NCBI RefSeq assembly: GCF_009828925.2
Contig: NZ_WUTY02000001.1
Span: 124,001-188,000, forward strand
Direction of reading: 5' to 3'
DNA length: 64,000 nucleotides
DNA from: Methylicorpusculum oleiharenae
Lineage (GTDB): Bacteria; Pseudomonadota; Gammaproteobacteria; Methylococcales; Methylomonadaceae
Shown: in pieces, positions 52,569 through 61,846 of the stretch
Layout of the letters: each line of letters starts with the position of its first letter
Position numbering within the stretch: position 1 is the first letter of the stretch
Position numbers and translations under genes: made by a program
The notes under the pieces: model-generated
What the model was told of the DNA's origin: nothing
Database searches by the model: none
What the model saw: the letters and a program-made list of their open reading frames with translations, nothing else

Positions 52569-55487
52569 ATGAACGATCAATTGAACTGGAAAATGATTTT
52601 GCATTCGGCTGACGCATTGATTTCAGACAACTTAATAGCATTAATTGCCGGTTTATTGATCATAGGTCTTTTTTTCTTAAGCGGACTGGCCTGGCTATTC
52701 ATCAAAAACAGACACAAGCAGGAATCTGAGCTAAAAAAAGAATCTTTGCCTGAACCTTTGGCCTGGCATGCAATGCCAGCTGAAGTTGTGTTGGCCGAGT
52801 TAAAAACCAACCCGGATCAAGGAATCAGTGACGAGGAAGCTCAAAAGCGTTTAACCCGATACGGGCCAAATCGTTTACCCGAACAAAAACCGCGCAGCGC
52901 ATTAATTCGTTTTATCAGCCAGTTCCATAACCTGCTGATTTATGTGTTGTTAGCTACCGCCGCCATAACCGCAATGCTGGACCACTGGGCTGACACTTTT
53001 GTTATCCTTGGTGTCGTACTCGTGAACTCGATTATCGGTTATGTACAAGAGGGAAAAGCCGAAGACGCCTTGCAAGCCATCAAGAAAATGCTTTCCTCTC
53101 ATGCGCTGGTCTTGCGAAATGACAAAAAAACAACCATTCCGGCAGCCAACTTGGTGCCTGGCGATATTGTGATGTTGCAATCGGGCGATAAGGTACCGGC
53201 CGATCTACGCTTAATCACAGTTAAAAACTTACAGATACAAGAGGCTGTTCTAACCGGCGAATCAGTCCCTATCGAAAAACGGCATCAAGAAGTTGTTAAA
53301 GATGCCGTACTTGGCGACCGGTTTAATCTGGCCTACTCGGGCACGCTTGTGACGTTTGGCCAGGCAAAAGGTGTCGTTGTCGGCACGGGTGTTCAAACCG
53401 AAATCGGTCACATCAGCCAAATGGTTTCCCAGGTCCAGACTTTAACCACACCTTTGCTGTTGCAAATGGCTGTCTTTGCGCGATGGGTAACAGCGGCCGT
53501 CATTGTTCTATCCGGACTGGTATTCGCCTTCGGCATAATCGTGCGCGGCGGCGATACTGTCGATATGTTCATGACGGTCGTTGGACTTGCGGTCGCGGCC
53601 ATACCCGAAGGGCTGCCCGCTATTCTGACAGTGACACTGGCCATAGGCGTGCAAAGTCTGGCACGGCGTAATGCAATTATCCGGCGTCTGCCGGCAGTTG
53701 AAACGCTAGGCGCCGTTAGCATCATCTGTTCCGACAAAACCGGTACGTTAACCCGCAACGAAATGACTGTCAGTTCCATAGTCACACAAGGTCGGACTAT
53801 TGATATCACAGGCACAGGCTATGAACCGGCAGGCGATTTTCAATACGCGGGACAATCCATTGCTCCGGAGACCGACTCAACCCTGCTGGCAACCTTGCAA
53901 ACGGCATTATATTGCAACGATTCGACATTTGAACTTGCTGACGGCACCTGCAAAATTCACGGTGACCCTATGGAAGCAGCGTTGCTGGTTGCCGCATTGA
54001 AAGCCGGCCTGTATTCTGATGAAGTACTGAAAGAATGGCCTCGCAGGGATCTGATTCCCTTCGAATCGGAACACAAGTTTATGGCTACATTGAATCACAA
54101 TCATAAAGGCGAGGCCATGATTCATGTCAAAGGCGCCCCTGAACGTCTGCTGGCTATGTGTCCACTAGAGCGAACCGCGACTGGCGACCAGCCTATCAAT
54201 CTGGATGCCTGGCATGAAGCTATTGAAAGCCTGGCCAAACAAGGTCAGCGCGTACTGGGAGTGGCGTATAAATCAGCAAAACCTCATCAAACTGAACTTA
54301 GTTTTAATGACCTAGACGATGGGTTGATCTTTTTGGGACTGTTCGGATTGATAGATCCGCCCCGCAGCGAAGCGATTGCTGCTGTCAATGAATGTCATAA
54401 TGCCGGCATTCGTGTGAAAATGATTACCGGCGACCATGAAGTCACCGCCTGCAGCATTGCCGCTCAGTTAAATCTGAACAACAGCAAAGAAGCCATTACC
54501 GGCAAAATGCTGGACACCATGGATGATGAGGCGTTACTGAATCGCGTTCAGGAGATTGATGTCTTCGCCCGAGTCAGTCCGGAACACAAACTGCGTCTGG
54601 TAACCTTGTTGCAAAGCGGCGGCGCCATTGTCGCGATGACTGGCGATGGCGTCAATGACGCACCGGCGCTACGCCGCGCGGATGTAGGTATCGCGATGGG
54701 TCATAAAGGTACAGAAGCAGCCAAGGAAGCCTCTGAAATGGTGATTACGGACGACAATTTTGCGACCATTGTTCATGCCGTTAAAGAGGGCCGAACAGTC
54801 TACGAAAACCTGAAAAAAGCGGTTGTGTTTTTGTTACCAGTCAACGGCGGCGAATCCATCAGCATTATTATTGCCATCTTGTTTGGTTTCACCCTTCCCA
54901 TTACGCCGCTGCAAATTCTTTGGGTCAACATGGTCAGTTCGGTAGCCTTGGCAATGGCATTGGCCTTTGATCCCCCGGCGCCCGACATCATGCAACGCCC
55001 GCCTCGCCCGGCAAATGAACCGATTCTTTCCGGGTTTCTAGTGTGGCGAATTTGTTTGGTATCGAGTTTATTTGCTCTGGGTATATTCGGTATTTTCGAG
55101 TGGAGCCAACAGCAGGGATCGAGTTTGGAGGAGGCACGAACTTATGCGGTCAATACCCTGGTTATGATGGAAGTGTTTTATTTGCTCAGTGTTCGTTATC
55201 TGCGGGCTTCCGCTCTAAACTTTCAACGCATGTTTAATTCTCATGCCGTCATTTATGCGGTTGGCACTGTCATAACGCTGCAGCTCATTTTCACTTATGC
55301 GCCCTTTATGGAACAATTTTTCGATACTCGCCCGGTAGATTTTGTGCATGGTTTTGAAATCTTAGCGATAGGTTTAATCGTGTTCGGACTGCTGGAACTT
55401 GAAAAAGGGGTGCGTCGTAAATTCTTTCATCCGGTAACGCCAAACGATAAACCGGCTAGACCAGGAAGGACCGGCACTATACGTTAA
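52569..55487 (+). CDS. P2-type cation-transporting ATPase (calcium-ATPase-like)
   Basis: 972 residues. An extra N-terminal membrane helix (residues about 25-50, ALIAGLLIIGLFFLSGLAWLF cut here) precedes the cation ATPase N domain (WHAMPAEVVLAELKTN). Catalytic motifs: LTGESVPIEK, the ion site PEGLPAILTVTLA, DKTGT with the phosphorylated D389, KGAPERLL, MITGDH and TGDGVNDAPAL. IMP-type segments and ten core helices match SERCA/PMR1-like bacterial pumps. Ion choice (Ca or Mn, or H/Na) is not certain. Monocistronic. Confidence 0.92.
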   Translation: MNDQLNWKMILHSADALISDNLIALIAGLLIIGLFFLSGLAWLFIKNRHKQESELKKESLPEPLAWHAMPAEVVLAELKTNPDQGISDEEAQKRLTRYGPNRLPEQKPRSALIRFISQFHNLLIYVLLATAAITAMLDHWADTFVILGVVLVNSIIGYVQEGKAEDALQAIKKMLSSHALVLRNDKKTTIPAANLVPGDIVMLQSGDKVPADLRLITVKNLQIQEAVLTGESVPIEKRHQEVVKDAVLGDRFNLAYSGTLVTFGQAKGVVVGTGVQTEIGHISQMVSQVQTLTTPLLLQMAVFARWVTAAVIVLSGLVFAFGIIVRGGDTVDMFMTVVGLAVAAIPEGLPAILTVTLAIGVQSLARRNAIIRRLPAVETLGAVSIICSDKTGTLTRNEMTVSSIVTQGRTIDITGTGYEPAGDFQYAGQSIAPETDSTLLATLQTALYCNDSTFELADGTCKIHGDPMEAALLVAALKAGLYSDEVLKEWPRRDLIPFESEHKFMATLNHNHKGEAMIHVKGAPERLLAMCPLERTATGDQPINLDAWHEAIESLAKQGQRVLGVAYKSAKPHQTELSFNDLDDGLIFLGLFGLIDPPRSEAIAAVNECHNAGIRVKMITGDHEVTACSIAAQLNLNNSKEAITGKMLDTMDDEALLNRVQEIDVFARVSPEHKLRLVTLLQSGGAIVAMTGDGVNDAPALRRADVGIAMGHKGTEAAKEASEMVITDDNFATIVHAVKEGRTVYENLKKAVVFLLPVNGGESISIIIAILFGFTLPITPLQILWVNMVSSVALAMALAFDPPAPDIMQRPPRPANEPILSGFLVWRICLVSSLFALGIFGIFEWSQQQGSSLEEARTYAVNTLVMMEVFYLLSVRYLRASALNFQRMFNSHAVIYAVGTVITLQLIFTYAPFMEQFFDTRPVDFVHGFEILAIGLIVFGLLELEKGVRRKFFHPVTPNDKPARPGRTGTIR

Positions 55488-55682
55488 TTTAAGTTCCACG
55501 GCCGCCCGAAAGGACGTTGCGGCCGCGCCAATCCATCTAAAAATAGGAGGTGTAGCGGCTTTATTGAAAAGGTTTCTGTAGCAGGAATGTTGCAGAGATC
55601 TACAGGAATGGTTTCATATATTCTTTAAAATCAAGCACCTACACCCAATAAAATGGGAGGTGGGGGTGAGCAGGTAAATGAG

Positions 55683-57440
55683 TTACAAAAAATGTTTAGA
55701 CGGATCAACCTCTTCAAATGTCGCATAGGTCTGCATGCCGCCTGACAAATTTTTTACGTCAAAACCGTGTTGCTGCAAAATGCGCGTAGCGTTATAGGCT
55801 CGCTGCCCGACGCCGCAGACCACCCAAACCTCTCTTTCCCGGGATAATTCATCAAGCCGCTGCCTTAATGCATCCAGTGGAATATTCACAGCACCTGGAA
55901 TATGCTTCTGAGCAAATTCGGCCTCGGTACGCACATCAACAACTTGAGCTTGTTCATAAGGGTCTTGCAAAATCAAGGAAAGCCATTGACCGGCTTCATC
56001 CTGATCATCACTGACGTGCGTGTTGCTATCGAACAATTCTTCCCATTTTGCCAAAGGATGATTGCCGCGCAACTGATTGGCAGCAATCATGCCCGCCAGA
56101 TTGACCGGGTCTTTGGTTGCTCCGAATTGCGGCGCATAACACAGTTCGGCCTCTTCCAGATCATACACGGTACCGCCCATCTGAATGAATGACGATATGA
56201 CATCAATCCGTCTGGCAACACCGGATTCACCCAGCGCTTGCGCACCCAGAATCATGCCGTTGCGTGTGTCGTACAACAGTTTGATGTGAATAGGCTTGGC
56301 ACCGGGATAATAGCCGACATGGTTGCCGGGATGCAGATACACTTTTTCAAAATGGGTCATGCCGGCGGCTTTCAGCATTTTCTCGTTAACACCTGTTGTG
56401 GCAACAGTAACGCCAAACAGTCCGCACACCGAAGTCCCCTGAACACCCCGGTAAGTCATTGGCGGTGTTTTCCCCGACAGCTTGGCCACAATATTCGCAG
56501 CTGCAATACGCCCTTGGCGGTTGGCAGGCCCTGCCAAAGGAAACAGCTGCCATTGGCCGGTCAGCACATTCTTGACTTCTATCACATCGCCTACTGCCCA
56601 GATGAAGGGGTCGGATGTCTCCATGAACTCATTGACTCGAATCCCGCCCTGATCACCCAGACTCAATTCCGCCTGCACGGCAAGCGCCGTCTGCGGCTTG
56701 ACGCCAATGGAAATCATCACAGCATCGGTGGTTATTGACGCACCCTCTGTCAATGCCACAACCAGACGATCCTCGGTATCCTTCTGAAACTTGATCACCT
56801 GCGCATTTAAACGCAGATCAATGCCGTGCTTAATTAAATAGGTGGTCATGAACCGGGCCATTTCTAGATCCAGCGTAGGCATGATTTGACCTGATGATTG
56901 CAGGACAGTCACTTTGACGCCGCGTTTGACCAAATTCTCGGCAAGCTCCAGTCCCAGATAACCGGCGCCCATAACTACGGCATGTTTCATATCCGGCAGT
57001 TCAGCTCTTATTTTGCGGCTGTCCGGTATGGTTCTTAACGCATGAATGCCGGATAAATCGATCCCTTCTATTGAAGGCCACACGGCGCTGGAACCTGTTG
57101 ACAATACCAACGCATCATAGGGCTCGATTCGATCGACGCCCGTTTTAAGGTCGCGCACGGTCAAGGCTTTTGAATCTCTGTCAACAGTTAAAACTTCGGT
57201 ATCCGAACAAACCTGAATATTAAACCGGTTCTTAAACAGCTCAGGCGTTGCCACCAACAGTTTTTCTTCTTCAACGATCACATCGCCGATAAAGTAAGGC
57301 AAGCCACAATTGGCAAATGAAACATAAGAACCTTTTTCAAACATGATGATCTCGTATTCTTCGCACAAGCGCCGAATACGGGTAGCACAACTGGCGCCGC
57401 CAGCAACTCCTCCCACGATCAAAATACGTTTACCGGTCAT
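55683..57440 (-). CDS. CoA-disulfide reductase-like flavoprotein with rhodanese domain
   Basis: 585 residues from ATG 57440 (GAGGAA upstream; 57458 is an alternative). FAD-binding GGVAGGASCATRIRR, the redox cysteine C45 in FANCGLPYF, NAD-binding VMGAGYLGLELAENLVKRG, then WAVGDVIEV. The C-terminal 100 residues are a rhodanese domain (VVDVRTEAEFAQKHIPGAVNIP, catalytic CGVGQRAY). Such fusions reduce CoA-disulfides, persulfides or polysulfides. It may guard thiols against sulfur or oxygen. A perfect hairpin sits in its leader (57506-57531). Confidence 0.9.
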   Translation of the reverse strand: MTGKRILIVGGVAGGASCATRIRRLCEEYEIIMFEKGSYVSFANCGLPYFIGDVIVEEEKLLVATPELFKNRFNIQVCSDTEVLTVDRDSKALTVRDLKTGVDRIEPYDALVLSTGSSAVWPSIEGIDLSGIHALRTIPDSRKIRAELPDMKHAVVMGAGYLGLELAENLVKRGVKVTVLQSSGQIMPTLDLEMARFMTTYLIKHGIDLRLNAQVIKFQKDTEDRLVVALTEGASITTDAVMISIGVKPQTALAVQAELSLGDQGGIRVNEFMETSDPFIWAVGDVIEVKNVLTGQWQLFPLAGPANRQGRIAAANIVAKLSGKTPPMTYRGVQGTSVCGLFGVTVATTGVNEKMLKAAGMTHFEKVYLHPGNHVGYYPGAKPIHIKLLYDTRNGMILGAQALGESGVARRIDVISSFIQMGGTVYDLEEAELCYAPQFGATKDPVNLAGMIAANQLRGNHPLAKWEELFDSNTHVSDDQDEAGQWLSLILQDPYEQAQVVDVRTEAEFAQKHIPGAVNIPLDALRQRLDELSREREVWVVCGVGQRAYNATRILQQHGFDVKNLSGGMQTYATFEEVDPSKHFL

Positions 57441-57505
57441 GATCAGCGTTCCTCGCATTTGGATAGCGGCAGACAGGCATCAACCTGTCAGCCGAAAAGT
57501 GAATG

Positions 57506-57531
57506 GCAGGGTAAAATTTTACTTACCCTGC
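57506..57531. promoter_or_regulatory. Hairpin upstream of the CoA-disulfide reductase gene
   Basis: A perfect 9-base stem GCAGGGTAA/TTACCCTGC with an 8-base loop, 66 bases before the start. It may be an operator, a leader hairpin, or a terminator facing the other way; there is no T-run. Confidence 0.35.
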
Positions 57532-57560
57532 GTTGGGGAGCAACAAAACCAAGATGATTC

Positions 57561-57655
57561 AGCGTTTAGGTTGCGTTTGGCGATAGCCAACCCAACTTTT
57601 CAAGGCCAGAACGTTATTCGTTGGGTTGTCAAAAGCATCAACCTACGCTGAATAA
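57561..57655. repeat. Repeat family B, copy 1
   Basis: About 95 bases very similar to 61026-61121. Both start TAGGTTG, contain GGCGATAGCCAACCCAAC, TTCAAGGCC and TTGGGTTG, and end CAACCTACG(C/A)... AATAATT. Their ends are inverted (TAGGTTG and CAACCTA). Copy 1 ends at the stop codon of the cytochrome c4 gene. Similar GGTTGGGTT-type repeats are widespread in some bacterial genomes. Confidence 0.75.
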
Positions 57656-58300
57656 TTACTCCATTTGTTGATAATACTGCGCCAGCTCTCTGATTTCAGA
57701 TTCACTGAGCTGCTGGACTATCAACCGCATCCGGCTGTAGATATCATTATGGCGCTCGCCTTTTTTATAAGCCAGCAAGGTATTCGCCGTATAGTCTGCT
57801 TGTTGACCGGCCAGCGCGGGAATATCCATCTTTTCGCCTTGGCCATTACCACCGTGGCAGGTAAAACAGGGTGGAATAATCCGCTTGCCGTCGCCCGCCT
57901 CAACCAATTTGAGCGCTTTGGCCAATTCATTATCAGCTTTCTTTGCCGCAGGTCGCGGTAGAGAACTGAACCAGCCGGCTAAATCGGCGGCGTCTTGCTC
58001 GCTCAGGCCGCCAGCAATGGATGTCATCAAGGTATTGACTCGGTGACCTTTGGCATAATCCATTAATTGCTTGTAAGTGTAATTGGCAACTTGCCCTGCC
58101 AGTGACGGATACTCGGACATTGCGCTAACCCCGTTTTCGCCATGGCATCCGGCACAAGATTCGGCCAGCTTTTTTCCTTTGACCAGATCAGCCTCTTTGA
58201 CCCGATTAAGCGTTTCCGGCGTCCAGGCAACCTCGGTCGAAGGACCTGCACTAGCGAGCACAGGGGCGAGTAAAGAAATAAACAGAATAATATATTTCAT
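57656..58300 (-). CDS. Diheme cytochrome c4
   Basis: 214 residues from ATG 58300 (a TTG at 58315 would overlap the oxidase gene). Signal peptide (IILFISLLAPVLASA) then two class I c-type domains, with haem motifs CAGCHG and CFTCHG, and MTSIAGGLSEQDAADLAGWF plus MRLIVQQLSESEIRELAQYY supplying methionines. Periplasmic electron carrier. It follows subunit I by 2 bases, so it should be the donor to this oxidase. Confidence 0.92.
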   Translation of the reverse strand: MKYIILFISLLAPVLASAGPSTEVAWTPETLNRVKEADLVKGKKLAESCAGCHGENGVSAMSEYPSLAGQVANYTYKQLMDYAKGHRVNTLMTSIAGGLSEQDAADLAGWFSSLPRPAAKKADNELAKALKLVEAGDGKRIIPPCFTCHGGNGQGEKMDIPALAGQQADYTANTLLAYKKGERHNDIYSRMRLIVQQLSESEIRELAQYYQQME

Positions 58301-58302
58301 GA

Positions 58303-59928
58303 TCAATAACCCCAACCGCTAGAACCAAAGGTATCCATAAAGAAAAATTGTAAAATCGGCACACCGAAACTGATAAACATCAGGACGGCAATCACCTTGT
58401 TCCAAAGTTTAAAGTCATTGAGATATTCGGGTAACGATTCGACCGCATGAATCGGTTCAGCATATTCGACTTGCTGCACAAACTCGGCAGACGCAGAACT
58501 CAATTGAGTTTTGGCCACATTGTAGATAAACAGGCAGGCTGAACCCAACAACACAAAACCGCCGAAAATCATGACAAATTCGTAAGGATCCCAGGATAAA
58601 GTCAGCAGACTGTTATAGGCCACACTCGAAATTCGACGAGGCTGACCCAACAAGCCCAGTACATGCCAGGGTGTTGTCATAATCGCCATACCGATAAACC
58701 AGGTCCATAGCTGTATCAGCGCCAGCGAATCCGAAAACAACGGTTTGCGGGTCAAAATCGGCCAGAAATAATAAGCGATAGCGAAATACATGATGATGGT
58801 GGTTCCACCAAAAATCAGATGAAAATGTCCGGGAACCCATGCCGTATTATGTACCATCGCGTTCATCGCATAGCTGGCATTAACCAAACCGCCAAATCCG
58901 CCGAATATCAGCATCAGCAACGCCAATATCACAGAAAGCGTCATGGGGTTTGTCCAGGGCAAAGTACCTATCCAGCCGAACAAGCCTTTTCCACCTCGCA
59001 AGCGACCTGCAATTTCCAGTGATGCAATAACGGTAAATCCGGTAATCAGCGTCGGAAAACTGACCACAAAGGTACCGAAGGCATGCAGCAACTTCCATCC
59101 GCTGGCTTGCTCAGGATCCATGTATAAATGGTGAAAGCCGATGGGTAATCCGAATACCACCAGAATAATAAAAGCAACGCGCGCCATTTCATCACTGAAC
59201 AAAAACCCGCCGGCTTGTTTGGGCACGAACACATAAAAGGCGGTGTAACTGGGAATCAACCAGAAGTAAACAATTGGGTGCAAGGTCCAGGCGAAGAGCG
59301 TTCTGGCCAGACCCGGATCAATGGTATCCATCCAGCCCAAAGCCAATGGTATCAACTGAAACAAGACTTCCAATGCCACTCCGGCGCTGGTCCACAACCA
59401 CAATAAAGCATTGGCAGTCGTGGCAAACATTGCCAACGGCACCGGCTGATTGGGATTCGCATTTTTCCACTGGTAGAACATCACCACCATGATGGCGCAC
59501 CAAAACCACGAACCCACGACCAGCAATGTCGCTCCGATATAGAAAGAGACATGGGCCAGTAACGGAGGATAGAACGTGTAAAGAACCGAGGCTTTGCCTA
59601 TCAATAACGGAATCGCGGCCAGCACTGTGCCGCCCAAGGCAATTGAGAAACCAGTCCAAGCCAAAGGTTTATTCCAGATCGGCATTTTCAGACTGGTTGA
59701 TGCAACATAATACCCAAACCCCATAATAAAAAAGGTGGTCAGAACAAATGCCATCAACACGCCGTGAGTACTCACCGAGGCAAAGTACACGGAAGGAGAA
59801 GTCAGTGCTTCAATAAATCCGCTGCGCTCGAGGACCTGATAAACCCCCATAAAACACGCCAGTATGAAAGCAATAAAAGCAACCCACAGGTGGCTCAGGA
59901 TAAATTTATTTTCTACCGCATTATTCAT
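58303..59928 (-). CDS. ba3-type cytochrome oxidase subunit I
   Basis: 541 residues from ATG 59928, whose ATGA overlaps the subunit II stop. About 13 membrane helices. Haem and CuB ligands: VSTHGVLMAFV, then LHPIVYFWLIPSY with the His-Tyr pair, GFHHLYMD, HAFGTFVV and VPGHFHLIFGG. These match the B-type (ba3/b(o/a)3) oxidases. It reduces oxygen to water and pumps protons. B-type enzymes tend to have high oxygen affinity. Confidence 0.93.
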   Translation of the reverse strand: MNNAVENKFILSHLWVAFIAFILACFMGVYQVLERSGFIEALTSPSVYFASVSTHGVLMAFVLTTFFIMGFGYYVASTSLKMPIWNKPLAWTGFSIALGGTVLAAIPLLIGKASVLYTFYPPLLAHVSFYIGATLLVVGSWFWCAIMVVMFYQWKNANPNQPVPLAMFATTANALLWLWTSAGVALEVLFQLIPLALGWMDTIDPGLARTLFAWTLHPIVYFWLIPSYTAFYVFVPKQAGGFLFSDEMARVAFIILVVFGLPIGFHHLYMDPEQASGWKLLHAFGTFVVSFPTLITGFTVIASLEIAGRLRGGKGLFGWIGTLPWTNPMTLSVILALLMLIFGGFGGLVNASYAMNAMVHNTAWVPGHFHLIFGGTTIIMYFAIAYYFWPILTRKPLFSDSLALIQLWTWFIGMAIMTTPWHVLGLLGQPRRISSVAYNSLLTLSWDPYEFVMIFGGFVLLGSACLFIYNVAKTQLSSASAEFVQQVEYAEPIHAVESLPEYLNDFKLWNKVIAVLMFISFGVPILQFFFMDTFGSSGWGY

Positions 59929-60455
59929 TTCGCATCTCCGGTAACAGGCGCGTTGGTCGAAGCCGTCCAGTTTTCCTTGGCAACGACAGAAATATTGCTC
60001 CACATGTGATCATGACCCAGCCCGCAATATTCATTGCACAAAACAGGGTACTCCCCCGGTTTTGGAAAAGAGGTTGTAACCTGAGCCACATAGCCTGGCA
60101 CAATCATCGTACTCATATTCGTCATAGGAATATGGACGCCATGCAGGACATCGGTACTGACCCATCTAAATGTCACTTTGGTTTCCGAAGGCACCGAAAT
60201 GTGCTTGGGATAAAATGAATAACGGCCTGCGACCATTCTTACTGTGATATCGCCTTGGGCGTCAACCTTGACGCCCAGATTATCTTCGGCAAACTCCTCG
60301 CTTAAATGCAGGCGCGCCGAATCAATCGTTTCAACATGACTGGGCGCATTGATTCCGTGGATCAATGCATCAACCATAATGATGCTGACAAAAAGACCCG
60401 CCATACCCAGTGCCGTATAAGCCCATTTCCTCTCTAAAGGATCAATATGCATCAC
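59925..60455 (-). CDS. Cytochrome c oxidase subunit II (CuA)
   Basis: 176 residues. One N-terminal membrane helix (GMAGLFVSIIMVDALIHG), then a cupredoxin domain. CuA ligands are the H in DVLHGVHIP and CNEYCGLGHDHM. Short for a subunit II, as in ba3 oxidases. It accepts electrons from cytochrome c. Starts 6 bases after the small subunit stop. Confidence 0.93.
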   Translation of the reverse strand: MMHIDPLERKWAYTALGMAGLFVSIIMVDALIHGINAPSHVETIDSARLHLSEEFAEDNLGVKVDAQGDITVRMVAGRYSFYPKHISVPSETKVTFRWVSTDVLHGVHIPMTNMSTMIVPGYVAQVTTSFPKPGEYPVLCNEYCGLGHDHMWSNISVVAKENWTASTNAPVTGDAK

Positions 60456-60461
60456 CGCCCC

Positions 60462-60614
60462 CTATTGAATGCCGCCGCGCGGTAAAAAAACGCCATAATA
60501 CAAAAACAGCCAGGCAACAACCATCGTAGCCCCCACTGTCAATAACAGCACCCAGGTGCCTATCGGTGCGCTTTCGAGAATTCGTTTGCGCTCTTCTTCA
60601 CTCAGCTGATTCAT
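60462..60614 (-). CDS. Small single-helix oxidase subunit (subunit IIa-like)
   Basis: 50 residues from ATG 60614 to TAG at 60464-60462. It has a charged N-terminus (NQLSEEERKRILESAP) and one membrane helix (TWVLLLTVGATMVVAWLFLYY), ending FLPRGGIQ. Size and place match the single-helix CoxIIa subunit of ba3 oxidases. It is the first gene of the reverse operon, with GGGGAAGG upstream. It is short enough to be missed by common gene calling thresholds. Confidence 0.8.
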   Translation of the reverse strand: MNQLSEEERKRILESAPIGTWVLLLTVGATMVVAWLFLYYGVFLPRGGIQ

Positions 60615-61206
60615 GGCCTTCCCCTTGAATGATTAAAAAATTATGATGAACTTATGGATTCGATGTTTTGCGTTGATCTGACAAATCACTATCAAATCGG
60701 CAATGGCATGACTTTTAGCGAGGGACTTAAATATTGTCACGCACTTCAAATATCATTCTTCAGTTCCCCCTAAACCCAGGCTTTAAAACTATTATTCCGG
60801 CATTGGCCAATTTCTGAAGCCATTTAGACCGTCAACAAGCGAGTGAATAGAGGCAGCGTATTTTGAAGTGCGAAAAGTATACACACATTTTTTATTGTAA
60901 TTATGGGATGCATCCTAATGTACAGGACCTAAATTTGTAAAGTCAGACAGTAAAGCCGCACCTTGATTTGAGCTATTTTCTTTGTAACTACTCAGCGCAA
61001 CTCCAAAACAAAAGTGATGCATCCTGTAGGTTGCGGTTGGCGATAGCCAACCCAACATTTCAAGGCCATGGCGTTAATTGTTGGGTTGCGAAAAGCATGC
61101 AACCCAACCTACGCGAAATAATTTCTTTTGTTGTAATTACCCCAAAAAAATGAGAAGGGGTTAGCAGATATCTTTTCTTTTTGATGATCTGAATTAAAAA
61201 ACCGCC
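60615..61206. other. Intergenic stretch with oxidase promoter and repeat B copy 2
   Basis: About 590 bases between the oxidase operon and the Nudix gene. It holds a long-range inverted pair (CGCACTTCAAATA at 60740-60752 and TATTTTGAAGTGCG at 60859-60872) about 105 bases apart, the phrase GATGCATCCT twice, and the second repeat B. A 61-codon forward frame there runs through the repeat and is not a gene. Confidence 0.45.
61026..61121. repeat. Repeat family B, copy 2
   Basis: Same orientation as copy 1, about 3.4 kb away. The outer arms are longer here (GTAGGTTG and CAACCTAC, with a second CAACCCAAC), so it can fold end to end. The two copies bracket the ba3 oxidase/cytochrome c4 operon. Confidence 0.75.
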
Positions 61207-61698
61207 TTACGCCGGCAGGATGAAGTCCGAACCTACGCTTGAAGCATCACAAAACCCCGGATATTCTCCTCGGCAAAAAGCATCATAGGTTCTGACCATG
61301 ATTTCCTTAAGTCCTGGCACCAACTCAAAATCATCCAATTGCTGCATACTGACCCAGCGGGCTTCTGAAACGTCGGTCTGGGCAACAGGCGTAGCAGAAC
61401 AAACCGACTCAAGTTCAGCCAAAAAATCAACGATGATATAGTGAAACCGATCAATCTTCCTTTCCACCACGGCGACTATCGACACTACCCGAATATCCAT
61501 GCCGGTTTCTTCCTTAACTTCGCGACGGCACGCTTCGACCAACGTTTCTCCGGCCTCCAGTTTGCCTCCTGGAATGGACCAAAGCCCCAAAGCCGGTGGC
61601 TGATTGCGCTTGATCAGCAACACGTTATGCTGGGCGTTAAATACGATACCGCTAACGCCAATAGCAGGAATTGGAGGGTTATTAACAAGGATGGTCAT
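61207..61698 (-). CDS. Nudix hydrolase
   Basis: 163 residues. Nudix box GGKLEAGETLVEACRREVKEETG (cut: G-x5-E-x7-REVKEETG, all key residues present) near residues 44-66. The fold start reads VSGIVFNAQHNVLLIKR, then HYIIVDFLAEL and ARWVSMQQLDDFELVPG, similar to MutT/ADP-ribose-type members. It splits nucleoside diphosphates linked to another group. Substrate unknown. Single gene. Confidence 0.9.
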   Translation of the reverse strand: MTILVNNPPIPAIGVSGIVFNAQHNVLLIKRNQPPALGLWSIPGGKLEAGETLVEACRREVKEETGMDIRVVSIVAVVERKIDRFHYIIVDFLAELESVCSATPVAQTDVSEARWVSMQQLDDFELVPGLKEIMVRTYDAFCRGEYPGFCDASSVGSDFILPA

Positions 61699-61846
61699 GA
61701 CACTGAATTGATGAATAATAATTTACTGACATAAAGGTTAATCTGGGTTTATAGTGAAGTCCGGCTCTCAAATTATCGCTATTGCTAAAAAGAAGCCTGT
61801 AAACACAATGTCCACCTTCCCTCTTATTTAAAAACGGGAGACTGTC

